A stretch of 57,360 bases of DNA from an uncultured Schaedlerella sp. (GCA_934435195.1 CAKSAJ010000019.1:1-57360); one strand, 5' to 3'; shown: positions 25,347 through 32,931, numbered from the stretch's first letter. Program-made: numbers and translations. Notes: generated from the letters alone by a model not told the origin.

Positions 25347-26228
25347 ATGAATACAACAAATGAACGTTATGAACTGAATAAAAATCTGGCACAGATGTTA
25401 AAAGGTGGAGTAATCATGGATGTCACGACTCCGGAACAGGCAAAGATTGCAGAAGCTGCAGGTGCATGTGCTGTTATGGCACTGGAAAGAATTCCGGCTG
25501 ACATCCGTGCCGCCGGTGGTGTTTCCCGCATGAGCGACCCAAAAATGATCAAAGGAATCCAGGAAGCTGTCTCTATCCCTGTTATGGCTAAATGCAGAAT
25601 TGGACATTTTGCAGAAGCCCAGGTCCTTCAGGCAATTGAGATTGACTATATCGATGAAAGTGAAGTTTTATCACCTGCTGATGATGTCTATCACATTAAT
25701 AAAAGATCGTTTGATGTTCCATTTGTCTGCGGTGCGAAAGATCTTGGCGATGCCCTTAGACGTATCAACGAGGGTGCTTCCATGATCCGTACAAAAGGAG
25801 AACCTGGAACGGGAGATATTGTTCAGGCTGTCCGTCATATGCGTAAAATGAACAGCGAAATTTCCAAATTAGTAAGCATGCGTGAAGATGAACTCTTCGA
25901 GGCAGCTAAACAGTTGCAGGTTCCTTATGAGCTCGTCCTTTATGTTCACGAAAATGGAAAACTTCCAGTTGTAAACTTTGCTGCCGGAGGTGTTGCAACT
26001 CCTGCCGATGCTGCTCTTATGATGCAGTTAGGTGCAGAAGGTGTCTTTGTCGGTTCCGGTATCTTCAAGTCCGGAAATCCTGCTAAACGTGCCGCTGCTA
26101 TCGTGCAGGCAGTTACAAACTATACAGATGCAAAACTGATTGCTGAACTTTCTTCTGATCTTGGTGAAGCTATGGTCGGTATCAATGAACAGGAAATCGA
26201 ACTTCTCATGGCAGAAAGAGGAAAATAA
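25347..26228 (+). CDS. pdxS: pyridoxal 5'-phosphate synthase subunit PdxS
   Basis: 293 residues, the standard length. It condenses ribose 5-phosphate, glyceraldehyde 3-phosphate and ammonia into PLP. LAQMLKGGVIMDVTTPEQAKIAEAAG, MALERIPADIRAAGGVSRMSDP, MAKCRIGHFAEAQVL and DESEVLSPAD are near-universal PdxS segments containing the two catalytic lysines. ATG 25347 follows TGGAG; the ATG at 25332 overlaps that site. It is co-transcribed with pdxT (1-base gap) and likely activated by the divergent PdxR. Confidence 0.97.
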   Translation: MNTTNERYELNKNLAQMLKGGVIMDVTTPEQAKIAEAAGACAVMALERIPADIRAAGGVSRMSDPKMIKGIQEAVSIPVMAKCRIGHFAEAQVLQAIEIDYIDESEVLSPADDVYHINKRSFDVPFVCGAKDLGDALRRINEGASMIRTKGEPGTGDIVQAVRHMRKMNSEISKLVSMREDELFEAAKQLQVPYELVLYVHENGKLPVVNFAAGGVATPADAALMMQLGAEGVFVGSGIFKSGNPAKRAAAIVQAVTNYTDAKLIAELSSDLGEAMVGINEQEIELLMAERGK

Positions 26229-26229
26229 A

Positions 26230-26808
26230 ATGACAATCGCAGTACTTGCCCTGCAAGGGGCATTCATAGAACATGAACAGATGCTTCAGAAACTTGGCGT
26301 TGATACAATTGAACTCCGGCAACTTTCTGATTTGCAAAAAGATTTTGATGGAATTATCCTGCCCGGCGGTGAAAGCACCGTCCAGGGCAAGCTTTTGAAA
26401 GATCTCGGTATGTTCGAACCTTTAAAAGAAAAAATCCAATCCGGTATGCCTGTTCTTGCCACCTGTGCAGGAATGATTCTTCTCGCTTCTGATATCGCAG
26501 AACAAGAGGAAAGCTATTTCAAAACAATACCTATGACTGTCAAGCGAAATGCCTACGGCCGCCAGCTTGGAAGTTTTCATACGAATGCAGAGGCTGTCGG
26601 AATCGGTGAAATTCCAATGACTTTCATCCGGGCACCTTTCGTAGAATCCGTTCATACTGATTCTTCTGGAAACACACCTGAAATCCTCAGCATTGTACAG
26701 GATCGTATTGTCGGAGTGAAATATAAGAACCAGATGGCATTCGCATTTCATCCCGAGTTAGATCAGGACACGCGAGTCCACGAAGCTTTTCTTGAAATGA
26801 TTTCTTAG
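26230..26808 (+). CDS. pdxT: pyridoxal 5'-phosphate synthase glutaminase subunit PdxT
   Basis: 192 residues. It hydrolyses glutamine and channels ammonia to PdxS. LPGGEST (44-50) shapes the oxyanion site; the nucleophile Cys79 lies in LATCAGMI; His174 and Glu176 in FHPEL complete the triad. The ATG overlaps the end of pdxS by spacing only one base, so both are made together. The long ORF in this frame starts inside pdxS and is not the true start. Its stop is immediately followed by palindromic element C. Confidence 0.97.
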   Translation: MTIAVLALQGAFIEHEQMLQKLGVDTIELRQLSDLQKDFDGIILPGGESTVQGKLLKDLGMFEPLKEKIQSGMPVLATCAGMILLASDIAEQEESYFKTIPMTVKRNAYGRQLGSFHTNAEAVGIGEIPMTFIRAPFVESVHTDSSGNTPEILSIVQDRIVGVKYKNQMAFAFHPELDQDTRVHEAFLEMIS

Positions 26809-26809
26809 C

Positions 26810-26918
26810 CAGACAGGGAGCCGGGGGGAGCCAATTGGGGACGGGGATTAGTGGCTTTTTTGCAAGCAAAAAGCCACTAATCCCCGTCCCCAATTGGCTC
26901 CCCCCGGCTCCCTGTCTG
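26810..26918. repeat. long palindromic element C (109 bp, near-perfect)
   Basis: The arms run from CAGACAGGGAGCC at 26810 through GGGGGGAGCCAATTGGGGAC and GGGGATTAGTGGC to the TGCAAGCA centre, and return as the complement to 26918. It is the longest of the family; GGGAGCC occurs twice in each arm, as if an extra end had been added outside. It fills the whole gap between the pdxT and gntR stops, so it is their shared terminator. Confidence 0.93.
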
Positions 26919-26921
26919 CTT

Positions 26922-27686
26922 CTATGAATACGTAATTACCTTCTTCCGAATCTGATTAAACTTGATCAAATCCGTATCCACATACTCCAATGCATACAAT
27001 GTTTCTCTGTCTCTTTCATCATAATTAATACCCTTGAGCAGAAGATAAGATTTATCATCCCCACCATATTTTTTTACAATATGATGTATTTCTGGAATTT
27101 CCTTACTATAGATTACCTGAATCTCTGTTTTGTCCCATTGAATCGTATGTCCGGTTTTATGATAAATATAATAAAATAAGGAATCCATATCTTCTGTTGT
27201 CATATCTTCATAATCCGGCAGCAATTCTATATCTACATAATCCTGCACAATAGAACATAACTTATCATCTGCGAAAAATGCCTTTATACAGACGACCACA
27301 TCCTGTCCTTCTTTTATTTTCAATGCCACTGCCACTTCTTTAGAGGCAGCTTCCGTGCGACATTCAATAATCTTGACAGACGGTGTATATCCACTGTTTC
27401 GAATCATATCCGAAAAATGCATAACCGGATTAAAACTAACCTGAATTCCCGCCGATACAGGATTTACGAAGGTTCCTTTCCCATGTTTTCTTGTAATTAT
27501 TCCTTCATTTGCAAGATCATCCAGAACACTACGGATTGTAATACGGCTAACACCAAACATAAGTGCCAACTCTTCTTCTCTTGGAAGCTTTGTTTCTACA
27601 GAAAGATCCATCTGCGAAATATGATCCAGCAGCATGTCCTTTACTGTCTGTTTTAAATCTAATTTTTTAACTTTTTTAATTGCCAT
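26922..27686 (-). CDS. GntR/HutC-family regulator with UTRA domain (regulator 3)
   Basis: 254 residues. The winged helix spans residues 10-75 (KLPREEELALMFGVSRITIRSVLDDL, wing RKHGKGTFVNP); the UTRA effector domain runs from about 90. It lies downstream of, and in line with, the deaminase-permease-small protein genes, but has its own promoter (27710-27739). It probably represses that cassette and itself in response to a base or nucleoside-related ligand; this is inference from position. AGGAG precedes the ATG with a long spacing. Confidence 0.88.
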   Translation of the reverse strand: MAIKKVKKLDLKQTVKDMLLDHISQMDLSVETKLPREEELALMFGVSRITIRSVLDDLANEGIITRKHGKGTFVNPVSAGIQVSFNPVMHFSDMIRNSGYTPSVKIIECRTEAASKEVAVALKIKEGQDVVVCIKAFFADDKLCSIVQDYVDIELLPDYEDMTTEDMDSLFYYIYHKTGHTIQWDKTEIQVIYSKEIPEIHHIVKKYGGDDKSYLLLKGINYDERDRETLYALEYVDTDLIKFNQIRKKVITYS

Positions 27687-27709
27687 ACCATTTTCATCTC
27701 CTATCTAGA

Positions 27710-27739
27710 ATGATACTCGAGTACAACATCTATCGTCAA
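27710..27739 (-). promoter_or_regulatory. gntR regulator 3 promoter with palindrome
   Basis: TTGACG (-35, 27734-27739) and TATCAT (-10, 27710-27715) are 18 bases apart. The perfect palindrome TACTCGAGTA (27714-27723) overlaps the -10 and is the likely autoregulatory operator; GTACTC also occurs at the -10 of the deaminase promoter. Confidence 0.65.
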
Positions 27740-27763
27740 GCATTTCCGCCTTTATTCAGAGCC

Positions 27764-27805
27764 AAAAAAATTGTTACTGCCCACAAAATGAACAGTAACA
27801 ATTTT
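27764..27805 (-). terminator. terminator after the small membrane protein gene
   Basis: AAAATTGTTACTG (27767-27779) pairs perfectly with CAGTAACAATTTT (27793-27805); on the minus strand it is followed by seven T residues. It closes the deaminase-permease-small protein unit. The GTTACTG/CAGTAAC core also occurs in the hairpin at 44032-44065. Confidence 0.85.
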
Positions 27806-27846
27806 AATCATCTTTTTATTTTACTATATTGTACTACACATTACCT

Positions 27847-28020
27847 CTACGGCTGCCACACACTAAATGCATAAATTGTGATAATCAAACTGATCACCAG
27901 TAATACATTTCCTGTCATGACAACACCTGCAGATGTAGAAAGACATGTCATAAAAGATCCACATCCCATTAATATAATTCCGATTAAAGCTGCAATCTTA
28001 TATTTCAACATATTTTTCAT
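27847..28020 (-). CDS. 57-aa small membrane protein next to the base permease
   Basis: An ORF shorter than usual listing limits: 57 residues starting MKNMLKYKIAALIGIILMGC and ending in AFSVWQP. It has two hydrophobic segments (about 8-28 and 34-52) joined by TCLSTSAG. AGGAG lies at the end of the permease gene and the ATG follows the permease stop by 4 bases, so it is translationally coupled; a terminator follows the stop. An accessory subunit or regulator of the permease is plausible. I do not recognise a family. The cysteine in LMGCGS could suggest a lipobox, but no clear charged-n-region/lipobox order supports it. Confidence 0.7.
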   Translation of the reverse strand: MKNMLKYKIAALIGIILMGCGSFMTCLSTSAGVVMTGNVLLVISLIITIYAFSVWQP

Positions 28021-28024
28021 TGGC

Positions 28025-29299
28025 TTATTCTCCTATTTTTCTGAATACTTTTTTACCTGTTACTTTCATTAAAATGAAGTAAATAATTCCGCCGAGAACC
28101 AGTCCTGTCAAAGATGGTAATCCAATAGGAAGAACATTTGCCAAAACAATGGAAACAACCCATGAAATCCAAGTCATTGCATTAAAGCCCTTAAACTCTG
28201 TTTCTTCGAGCATTGGATAGTTCTTTTTATGCAGCAAATAAAAATCTACCAAGATTATTCCTGCAAGTGGTGGTACAACTGTTCCGAGCAGATCAAGGAA
28301 ACTGAACAGGAAGCCAATCTGATATGGTTTTGTCAGTGTAGCTAATGCAGAAAGAACAAGCAATACAACAATAATCTTCTTTCTGTCTGTTTTCAATGCA
28401 TTTGACAAGTTCAATGATGTTGAATACAGGTTTGATGCATTTGTTGTAAAAATGTTTGTTGTCATTAGGATTAAACTTGGGATAACAAGTCCCATGGCAA
28501 GGAGAACTTCTGTCAAATCACTGCTTCCAACGGCAATTGTTGTAATTGCTCCACACAGAATCATAAATACATTACCAATCAAAAGCCCTGTCAAAGTTGC
28601 TCCAATTGCAGCTTTTGTCGATTTTGCATAACGCATAATATCTGCAATACATGTTGCTGTAGAAAGAATCCATGTTCCGATAATTGCTGTGATTCCGCTT
28701 CCGAGTGTAATGCTTCCTTCCGGTGTAAAGCCGATTACTCCTGCCAGACCAACCATGTTGATTCCTTTAAGTGATGTTCCAAGAGAAAGGAAAATGATTG
28801 CCGGAATAGCAACATATCCAAGGATTGTAATTGCTTTGATTCCTTTAAATGAGAAAATTCCCATAATCACTGCACTTAATGCCATACAGATGTACTCTCC
28901 AATTTGTCCACAATGAAGAACTGTTGCAACAAAATGTCCATAAGTTGCAGCCTGTATCGTATACCAGCCAAGGTTTACGATCGGTACAAAGAAGGATGCG
29001 ATTCGTGATCCTTTTTCACCAAAACTGTATCTTGTCATCAGTGCAAATGTTAATCCTGTCTTGCATGCAATATAACTTACTGAACATGCAATCAGGCAAA
29101 GGAAAACATTTCCTATTAACGTAGCTAACAAAATAAGCTTAAAATTTAAGCCTTCTGCCAGACCTCCTCCGGCCATCATACTTGTTACTACAAATACAAA
29201 TCCCATCCAGATAATTGTCAAACTAGCGTAACTTTTACGTTCTTCCTGCGGTACGGTAGAAAGTGAATATTCTTTATCTATCTGTTTTTCTTTTTCCAT
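28025..29299 (-). CDS. NCS1-family cytosine/purine permease (CodB-like)
   Basis: 424 residues, about twelve membrane helices. An N-terminal cytosolic segment with EERKSYASLTIIWMGFVF, the MMAGGGLAEGL loop, TRYSFGEKGSRIASF and the GWYTIQAATYG segment are typical of NCS1 cytosine permeases that import nucleobases with protons or sodium. It follows a nucleoside deaminase gene by 46 bases. Cytosine is the usual substrate of CodB; purines or hydantoins are used by other NCS1 members, so the base is not certain. Confidence 0.9.
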   Translation of the reverse strand: MEKEKQIDKEYSLSTVPQEERKSYASLTIIWMGFVFVVTSMMAGGGLAEGLNFKLILLATLIGNVFLCLIACSVSYIACKTGLTFALMTRYSFGEKGSRIASFFVPIVNLGWYTIQAATYGHFVATVLHCGQIGEYICMALSAVIMGIFSFKGIKAITILGYVAIPAIIFLSLGTSLKGINMVGLAGVIGFTPEGSITLGSGITAIIGTWILSTATCIADIMRYAKSTKAAIGATLTGLLIGNVFMILCGAITTIAVGSSDLTEVLLAMGLVIPSLILMTTNIFTTNASNLYSTSLNLSNALKTDRKKIIVVLLVLSALATLTKPYQIGFLFSFLDLLGTVVPPLAGIILVDFYLLHKKNYPMLEETEFKGFNAMTWISWVVSIVLANVLPIGLPSLTGLVLGGIIYFILMKVTGKKVFRKIGE

Positions 29300-29345
29300 T
29301 CTTCTGCCCTCACGTCTTCATTTCATAGTCTATTATTTTTGCTGT

Positions 29346-29828
29346 TTAGTTGTTCCAGTAACCCTTATGAACTTCTGCTGCCTTCGGTGCCAATTCTGGG
29401 AAAGGTCCGATAACAGTAATGTCTTTCTGGCCACGTGCAAATACTTCGCGACATGGAAGATCAAATGTCGGATTCTGCTCATCTGAACCTGTAAGAGCTA
29501 ACAAATCTCTCTCTGTCATTGCATATACAACAGTTCCGATATTTGCCCAGTACATTGCTCCTGCACACATTGCACATGGCTCTGCTGTTGTATATAATGT
29601 ACAATTCCATAAAAATTCTTTGCTGTATTCCATAGACGCTCTCTCGACAAGCTGTGTTTCTGCATGTCCTGTTGCTTTGTGTGTTGAGATTTCTACATTC
29701 TCCTGTTCCATCAAAATGTTTCCTTCTGCATCAACAAGTATTGCTCCGAAAGGTGTGTTTCCTGCTTCGCGTGAATGTTTTGAAACTTCGATACAACGCT
29801 CTAAATAGTATTCATGTGACTGTTTCAT
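29346..29828 (-). CDS. zinc-dependent nucleobase/nucleoside deaminase (CDA/TadA/guanine deaminase fold)
   Basis: 160 residues. Zinc motifs: HAE (55-57; His55 ligand, Glu57 proton shuttle) and PCAMC (84-88; Cys85, Cys88). Length and layout resemble bacterial guanine deaminase and relatives rather than tRNA-editing TadA, because it sits in an operon with a base permease. The start ATG 29828 follows GGAG; a longer in-frame start would translate through the ribosome site. Deamination of an imported base would release ammonia. Cytosine, guanine or another aminated base are all possible. Confidence 0.85.
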   Translation of the reverse strand: MKQSHEYYLERCIEVSKHSREAGNTPFGAILVDAEGNILMEQENVEISTHKATGHAETQLVERASMEYSKEFLWNCTLYTTAEPCAMCAGAMYWANIGTVVYAMTERDLLALTGSDEQNPTFDLPCREVFARGQKDITVIGPFPELAPKAAEVHKGYWNN

Positions 29829-29904
29829 ATTTTTTGTACTCCTTTTAAAATATATTTTCATCCCTTAAGGTATAAGGTAATACCTCTTATCTTTTACAAG
29901 GAGT

Positions 29905-29933
29905 ACTATAGCATGTTTGCATCAATTTTTCAA
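29905..29933 (-). promoter_or_regulatory. promoter of the deaminase-permease-small protein unit
   Basis: TTGAAA (-35, 29928-29933) and TATAGT (-10, 29905-29910) are separated by exactly 17 bases. Downstream lies GGTAT/ATACC (29870-29885), a short inverted repeat that could be an operator. Confidence 0.65.
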
Positions 29934-29949
29934 CAATTATTTTTAAAAG

Positions 29950-30039
29950 CAGATAGTGAGCCGGATAGGGACGGAGTTTAATGGCTTTTTTGCGAGCAAA
30001 AAGGCCATTAAACTCCGTCCCTATCCGGCTCACTATCTG
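29950..30039. repeat. long palindromic element D
   Basis: CAGATAGTGAGCCGGATAGG (29950-29969) continues as GACGGAGTTTAATGGC, a T-run and the TGCGAGCA centre; the right arm is the complement, ending CTATCCGGCTCACTATCTG, with one extra base near the loop. The GTGAGCCGGATAGG part is identical to the right terminus of the insertion sequence at 20217-22195. It ends 3 bases before the stop of the RelA/SpoT-like gene and would terminate it. Confidence 0.93.
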
Positions 30040-30042
30040 GTT

Positions 30043-31032
30043 CTAATCTATTAAATCATTTTGAAAACGCGACAAATGTTCATACGGCAGAATCAGTCGT
30101 CCGCGATATAATCCACATCCATCATTAATTAAACTGTTATCCACTGCCCCGAACATATTGACATCTAATTTATTCAGTTCTATTCCCAACAAATCCATTC
30201 CTCGTTCATATGCTTCATCAAAATATCTGCACTCACCTTTTGGAATTACATCTCGCCTTGCACGTTCTTTTTTTTGTTTCTTCTCATATGCTGTATGATT
30301 TGCTTGTCCTATCTCCGCAATATCGTCCATTGTTTTTGTTCGAATCTGGACTTCCATAAAACTTCTGGATGAATTATCAAAAAAAGTAATATGTAACGAC
30401 TGATAGCCATTTGCACTTTGATTGGAAATATAATCGCGATAATAAGGTCTCACTTCCTCATTCAGGAGTGGTGATTCACTTATCTTTACGCCATATGCCG
30501 ATTCAGCACTAAATCCGCGTTCTTCCAAAAATCCCGGCAATACATTTGCAATTTCGTACAAACATTTTAACTCCTCTGCTTTCCGTTTTGCTTCATTTGG
30601 ATAATGACATTTTGGCATTGAGATGACAATACGATATGCAATAAAGTCACGAAAACAGCTCAACCGATCCTTGATTTCTGATACAGACGGATACGTTCCT
30701 CTTTCCACATAGTAGTCATAAATATATTCTACTATATAACCATTAAACTTTGCCTCTGCCCTAATTAATGATTTAATACGTCCTTTAAAAGTAAATGCAA
30801 GAAATGGATATTCTTTTGCCATATATTTATAAAATTCTCGGATTTGTTGTGACTGTGCTGTCAGGAAATCGTTATGCTCCAGCAGACCTCTGATCTGAAG
30901 TAAAAAATTACAATGTGTCAGATCAATCGCATTGTGTGTCTGCTTTGCTTCTTTTCGCAAATCTGCTATGTACTTATCCAGGATACGGAATATGGTATCT
31001 CCTGAATATAGGTAGTCATTTAATTTAATCAT
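30043..31032 (-). CDS. RelA/SpoT-type nucleotide (alarmone) synthetase domain protein
   Basis: 329 residues, single synthetase domain, without HD hydrolase, TGS or ACT domains. Conserved features: RIKSLIRAEAKF (85-96, nucleotide-donor binding), RDFIAYRIV (128-136; the usual DIAGIRI-type motif with the Gly replaced by Tyr), NGYQSLH (208-214), EVQIRT (227-232) and GQANHTAYE (242-250). Small synthetases of this type make (p)ppGpp or (pp)pApp, some as toxins. Its ATG overlaps the stop of the upstream AAA-ATPase gene (ATGA), so the pair is translationally coupled. Product specificity cannot be read. Confidence 0.82.
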   Translation of the reverse strand: MIKLNDYLYSGDTIFRILDKYIADLRKEAKQTHNAIDLTHCNFLLQIRGLLEHNDFLTAQSQQIREFYKYMAKEYPFLAFTFKGRIKSLIRAEAKFNGYIVEYIYDYYVERGTYPSVSEIKDRLSCFRDFIAYRIVISMPKCHYPNEAKRKAEELKCLYEIANVLPGFLEERGFSAESAYGVKISESPLLNEEVRPYYRDYISNQSANGYQSLHITFFDNSSRSFMEVQIRTKTMDDIAEIGQANHTAYEKKQKKERARRDVIPKGECRYFDEAYERGMDLLGIELNKLDVNMFGAVDNSLINDGCGLYRGRLILPYEHLSRFQNDLID

Positions 31033-32732
31033 GATATCATCCTCTCTGTCTCCAATGCGACCTTACACGTCTTTTTGTAACATGCAATTCCATATTTTAG
31101 AATCGTATGAACACCTTCCTGCTTCAAGGCTTCGACATATCGTGTATCTATAATCTGCTTCATTGCCCGCTGACATTCTTCTTCAAGATTTCCGTCTTCC
31201 GCATATTTCACTTCAATTACAATTCCAATATCTTCATCTTCAATCTGAATTAAAATGTCACTGAATCCATCACCCGATTCGCGATTTGAAAGCACCGACC
31301 AGTCTTCTTTAAAACCAAGAATCCCCAGCAGTAATCCATGATAAAAATTCTCTTTTGTCGGCTTTTGAGCAAATGTATCTCTTATACTAATAGTCCTTCT
31401 CATATATTCTGCAAAAAGTTCTTCTACCTTTTCTACCCTTTGATTCATCAATGCCTCACAAAAAGCATTTAGTGTCTCTCCATCATTCTTAATCTTATCT
31501 TTAAACATTTTCAAAATATGTTCTGTAATAATACTTCTTATTTCTCGATTTGGAACAACAAGATTATATCTATTTCCATCCGGTTCACCACATTGTGTCA
31601 GATACCCCGTCATAAATAATGTGCTCCAGAGATTATCAATAGAATCATATAGTTCATTGTAAGTAAGCTCCTGATTAATCTCCTTTTGAACCATTCCGCC
31701 ATTCACTAAACGCTCCAGCTCCATCCTCGTCAACATCTGCGGTTCATTGACACTTTCAATAAAATGACGGATCACACTATTCCCACTGGTATTCGCCCAG
31801 TAATTTTTCGGAGACAGCTTTGCATCCTCAAGATGGTCACTACAAAAGTTAATTACATCCCATGGACAATATACATCGATACCACCAAAATGATATCCAT
31901 CATACCATTCCTTCACTGTTTCATAATGCTCATCCTGTCCATAATAATGCAACAATTCTCTTACTTCTGTATCTGTAAAGCCAAAAGCTGTATGAAACCT
32001 TTTATCTGTAATAGAATAAATTTTAAAATTGTTAAGTCCTGTAAAAATACTTTCCTTTGAGATACGCATACATCCGGTCAGTACAGCAAATTGCAGATTA
32101 TCATTCGTCTTTAAAGCATTACCTAGAAATCCTCGTATCAAGCTCACCATCTGTTCATAGTATCCATGTTCAAATGCTTTTGCCAGTGGCACATCATATT
32201 CATCAATCAATATGACTGTTTTCATTCCATGATGCTTTGTCAATAATCGCGAAAGTGTCAAGAGACTTCCCATAAATGCAGGGGCACTCATCTCACTGTT
32301 AAGCAATTCTTTAAACAGACCTTTATCTGCGTCTGATAAGACATTACTTTTTTCAAGATAATCAACTTCTGAAGCCGCCCTGTTTATCGTCTGTACTGCT
32401 GCATGAAACGCATCTTCATAAGTTAAAGCCTCAATCCCTTTTAATGAAATGAATATAACCGGGAATTTTCCCATATATTTTTCACATAATTCTGTCTCTT
32501 CTGTAACTTTCAGTCCTTCAAACAGAGTCTGATCACTATGAATTGAAAAGAAGCTTTTCAACATGCTCATATTTAATGTTTTTCCAAAACGTCTCGGACG
32601 GGTAAAAAGAGTCACTTCTGCCCAGTTTCTTAACAGTTCAATAATTAAGTCCGTTTTATCTATATAATAAAACTCTTCCTGCATCAATTTTTCAAAATTC
32701 TCCATTCCAAGCGGAAGTCTTTTTTTCTGCAT
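31029..32732 (-). CDS. AAA-ATPase-like protein with C-terminal PD-(D/E)XK nuclease domain (with RelA/SpoT partner)
   Basis: 567 residues. N-terminal AAA-ATPase-like domain: YYIDKTDLI (22-30), Walker A TRPRRFGKT (44-52), Walker B VILIDEYD (about 175). WYDGYHFG lies in the middle. The C-terminal PD-(D/E)XK region has Asp492 (GFSDILIQ) and Glu507-X-Lys509 (VIEVKYA), so the nuclease core looks intact. The architecture is common and often multi-copy in gut Clostridia and Bacteroidetes, with no settled function. ATG 32732 follows GGAGGG. It overlaps the RelA/SpoT-like gene by 4 bases. Confidence 0.85.
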   Translation of the reverse strand: MQKKRLPLGMENFEKLMQEEFYYIDKTDLIIELLRNWAEVTLFTRPRRFGKTLNMSMLKSFFSIHSDQTLFEGLKVTEETELCEKYMGKFPVIFISLKGIEALTYEDAFHAAVQTINRAASEVDYLEKSNVLSDADKGLFKELLNSEMSAPAFMGSLLTLSRLLTKHHGMKTVILIDEYDVPLAKAFEHGYYEQMVSLIRGFLGNALKTNDNLQFAVLTGCMRISKESIFTGLNNFKIYSITDKRFHTAFGFTDTEVRELLHYYGQDEHYETVKEWYDGYHFGGIDVYCPWDVINFCSDHLEDAKLSPKNYWANTSGNSVIRHFIESVNEPQMLTRMELERLVNGGMVQKEINQELTYNELYDSIDNLWSTLFMTGYLTQCGEPDGNRYNLVVPNREIRSIITEHILKMFKDKIKNDGETLNAFCEALMNQRVEKVEELFAEYMRRTISIRDTFAQKPTKENFYHGLLLGILGFKEDWSVLSNRESGDGFSDILIQIEDEDIGIVIEVKYAEDGNLEEECQRAMKQIIDTRYVEALKQEGVHTILKYGIACYKKTCKVALETERMIS

Positions 32733-32866
32733 GTTCGTATTCCCTCCTTTTATTTTCACTCGCTCTATATTATGCGCTCCATTTATTATTGCTTATTAAT
32801 TATAACAGACTTTATAAGTATTTCCCATAATAAATGCATTGTTTCATATCCTATATATGGATTCAT

Positions 32867-32894
32867 AATATCGTCTTGTGCACAAGACAATATT
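32867..32894. promoter_or_regulatory. 28-bp near-perfect palindrome
   Basis: It is centred between 32880 and 32881. The left half AATATCGTCTTGTG mirrors CACAAGACAATATT with a single mismatch. There is no loop and no T-run, so it is an operator rather than a terminator. It lies upstream of the AAA-ATPase/RelA-SpoT unit, 135 bp before its start. Nothing else of note is seen in the 273-bp gap except the terminator at 32932-32980. Confidence 0.6.
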
Positions 32895-32931
32895 GATATA
32901 TATTTGTCTTATACGCAGCTAGCTGATATAT

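Noticed and set aside
27847..28020. Lipobox in the small membrane protein (LMGCGS)
   Set aside because: The start of the protein is only weakly basic and the second hydrophobic segment fits a two-helix membrane protein better than a lipoprotein.
27878..28072. 64-aa plus-strand ORF
   Set aside because: It is antisense to the better supported 57-aa membrane protein and the end of the permease gene, and it has no ribosome site.
19231..30039. The four long palindromes as ordinary terminators only
   Set aside because: They can terminate, but shared sequence across all four, arms of up to about 50 bp, and termini matching the insertion sequence need another explanation.
30043..31032. Full-length housekeeping Rel
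   Set aside because: At 329 residues it lacks the HD hydrolase, TGS and ACT domains of Rel and is coupled to an ATPase-nuclease gene, so it is a small or specialised synthetase.
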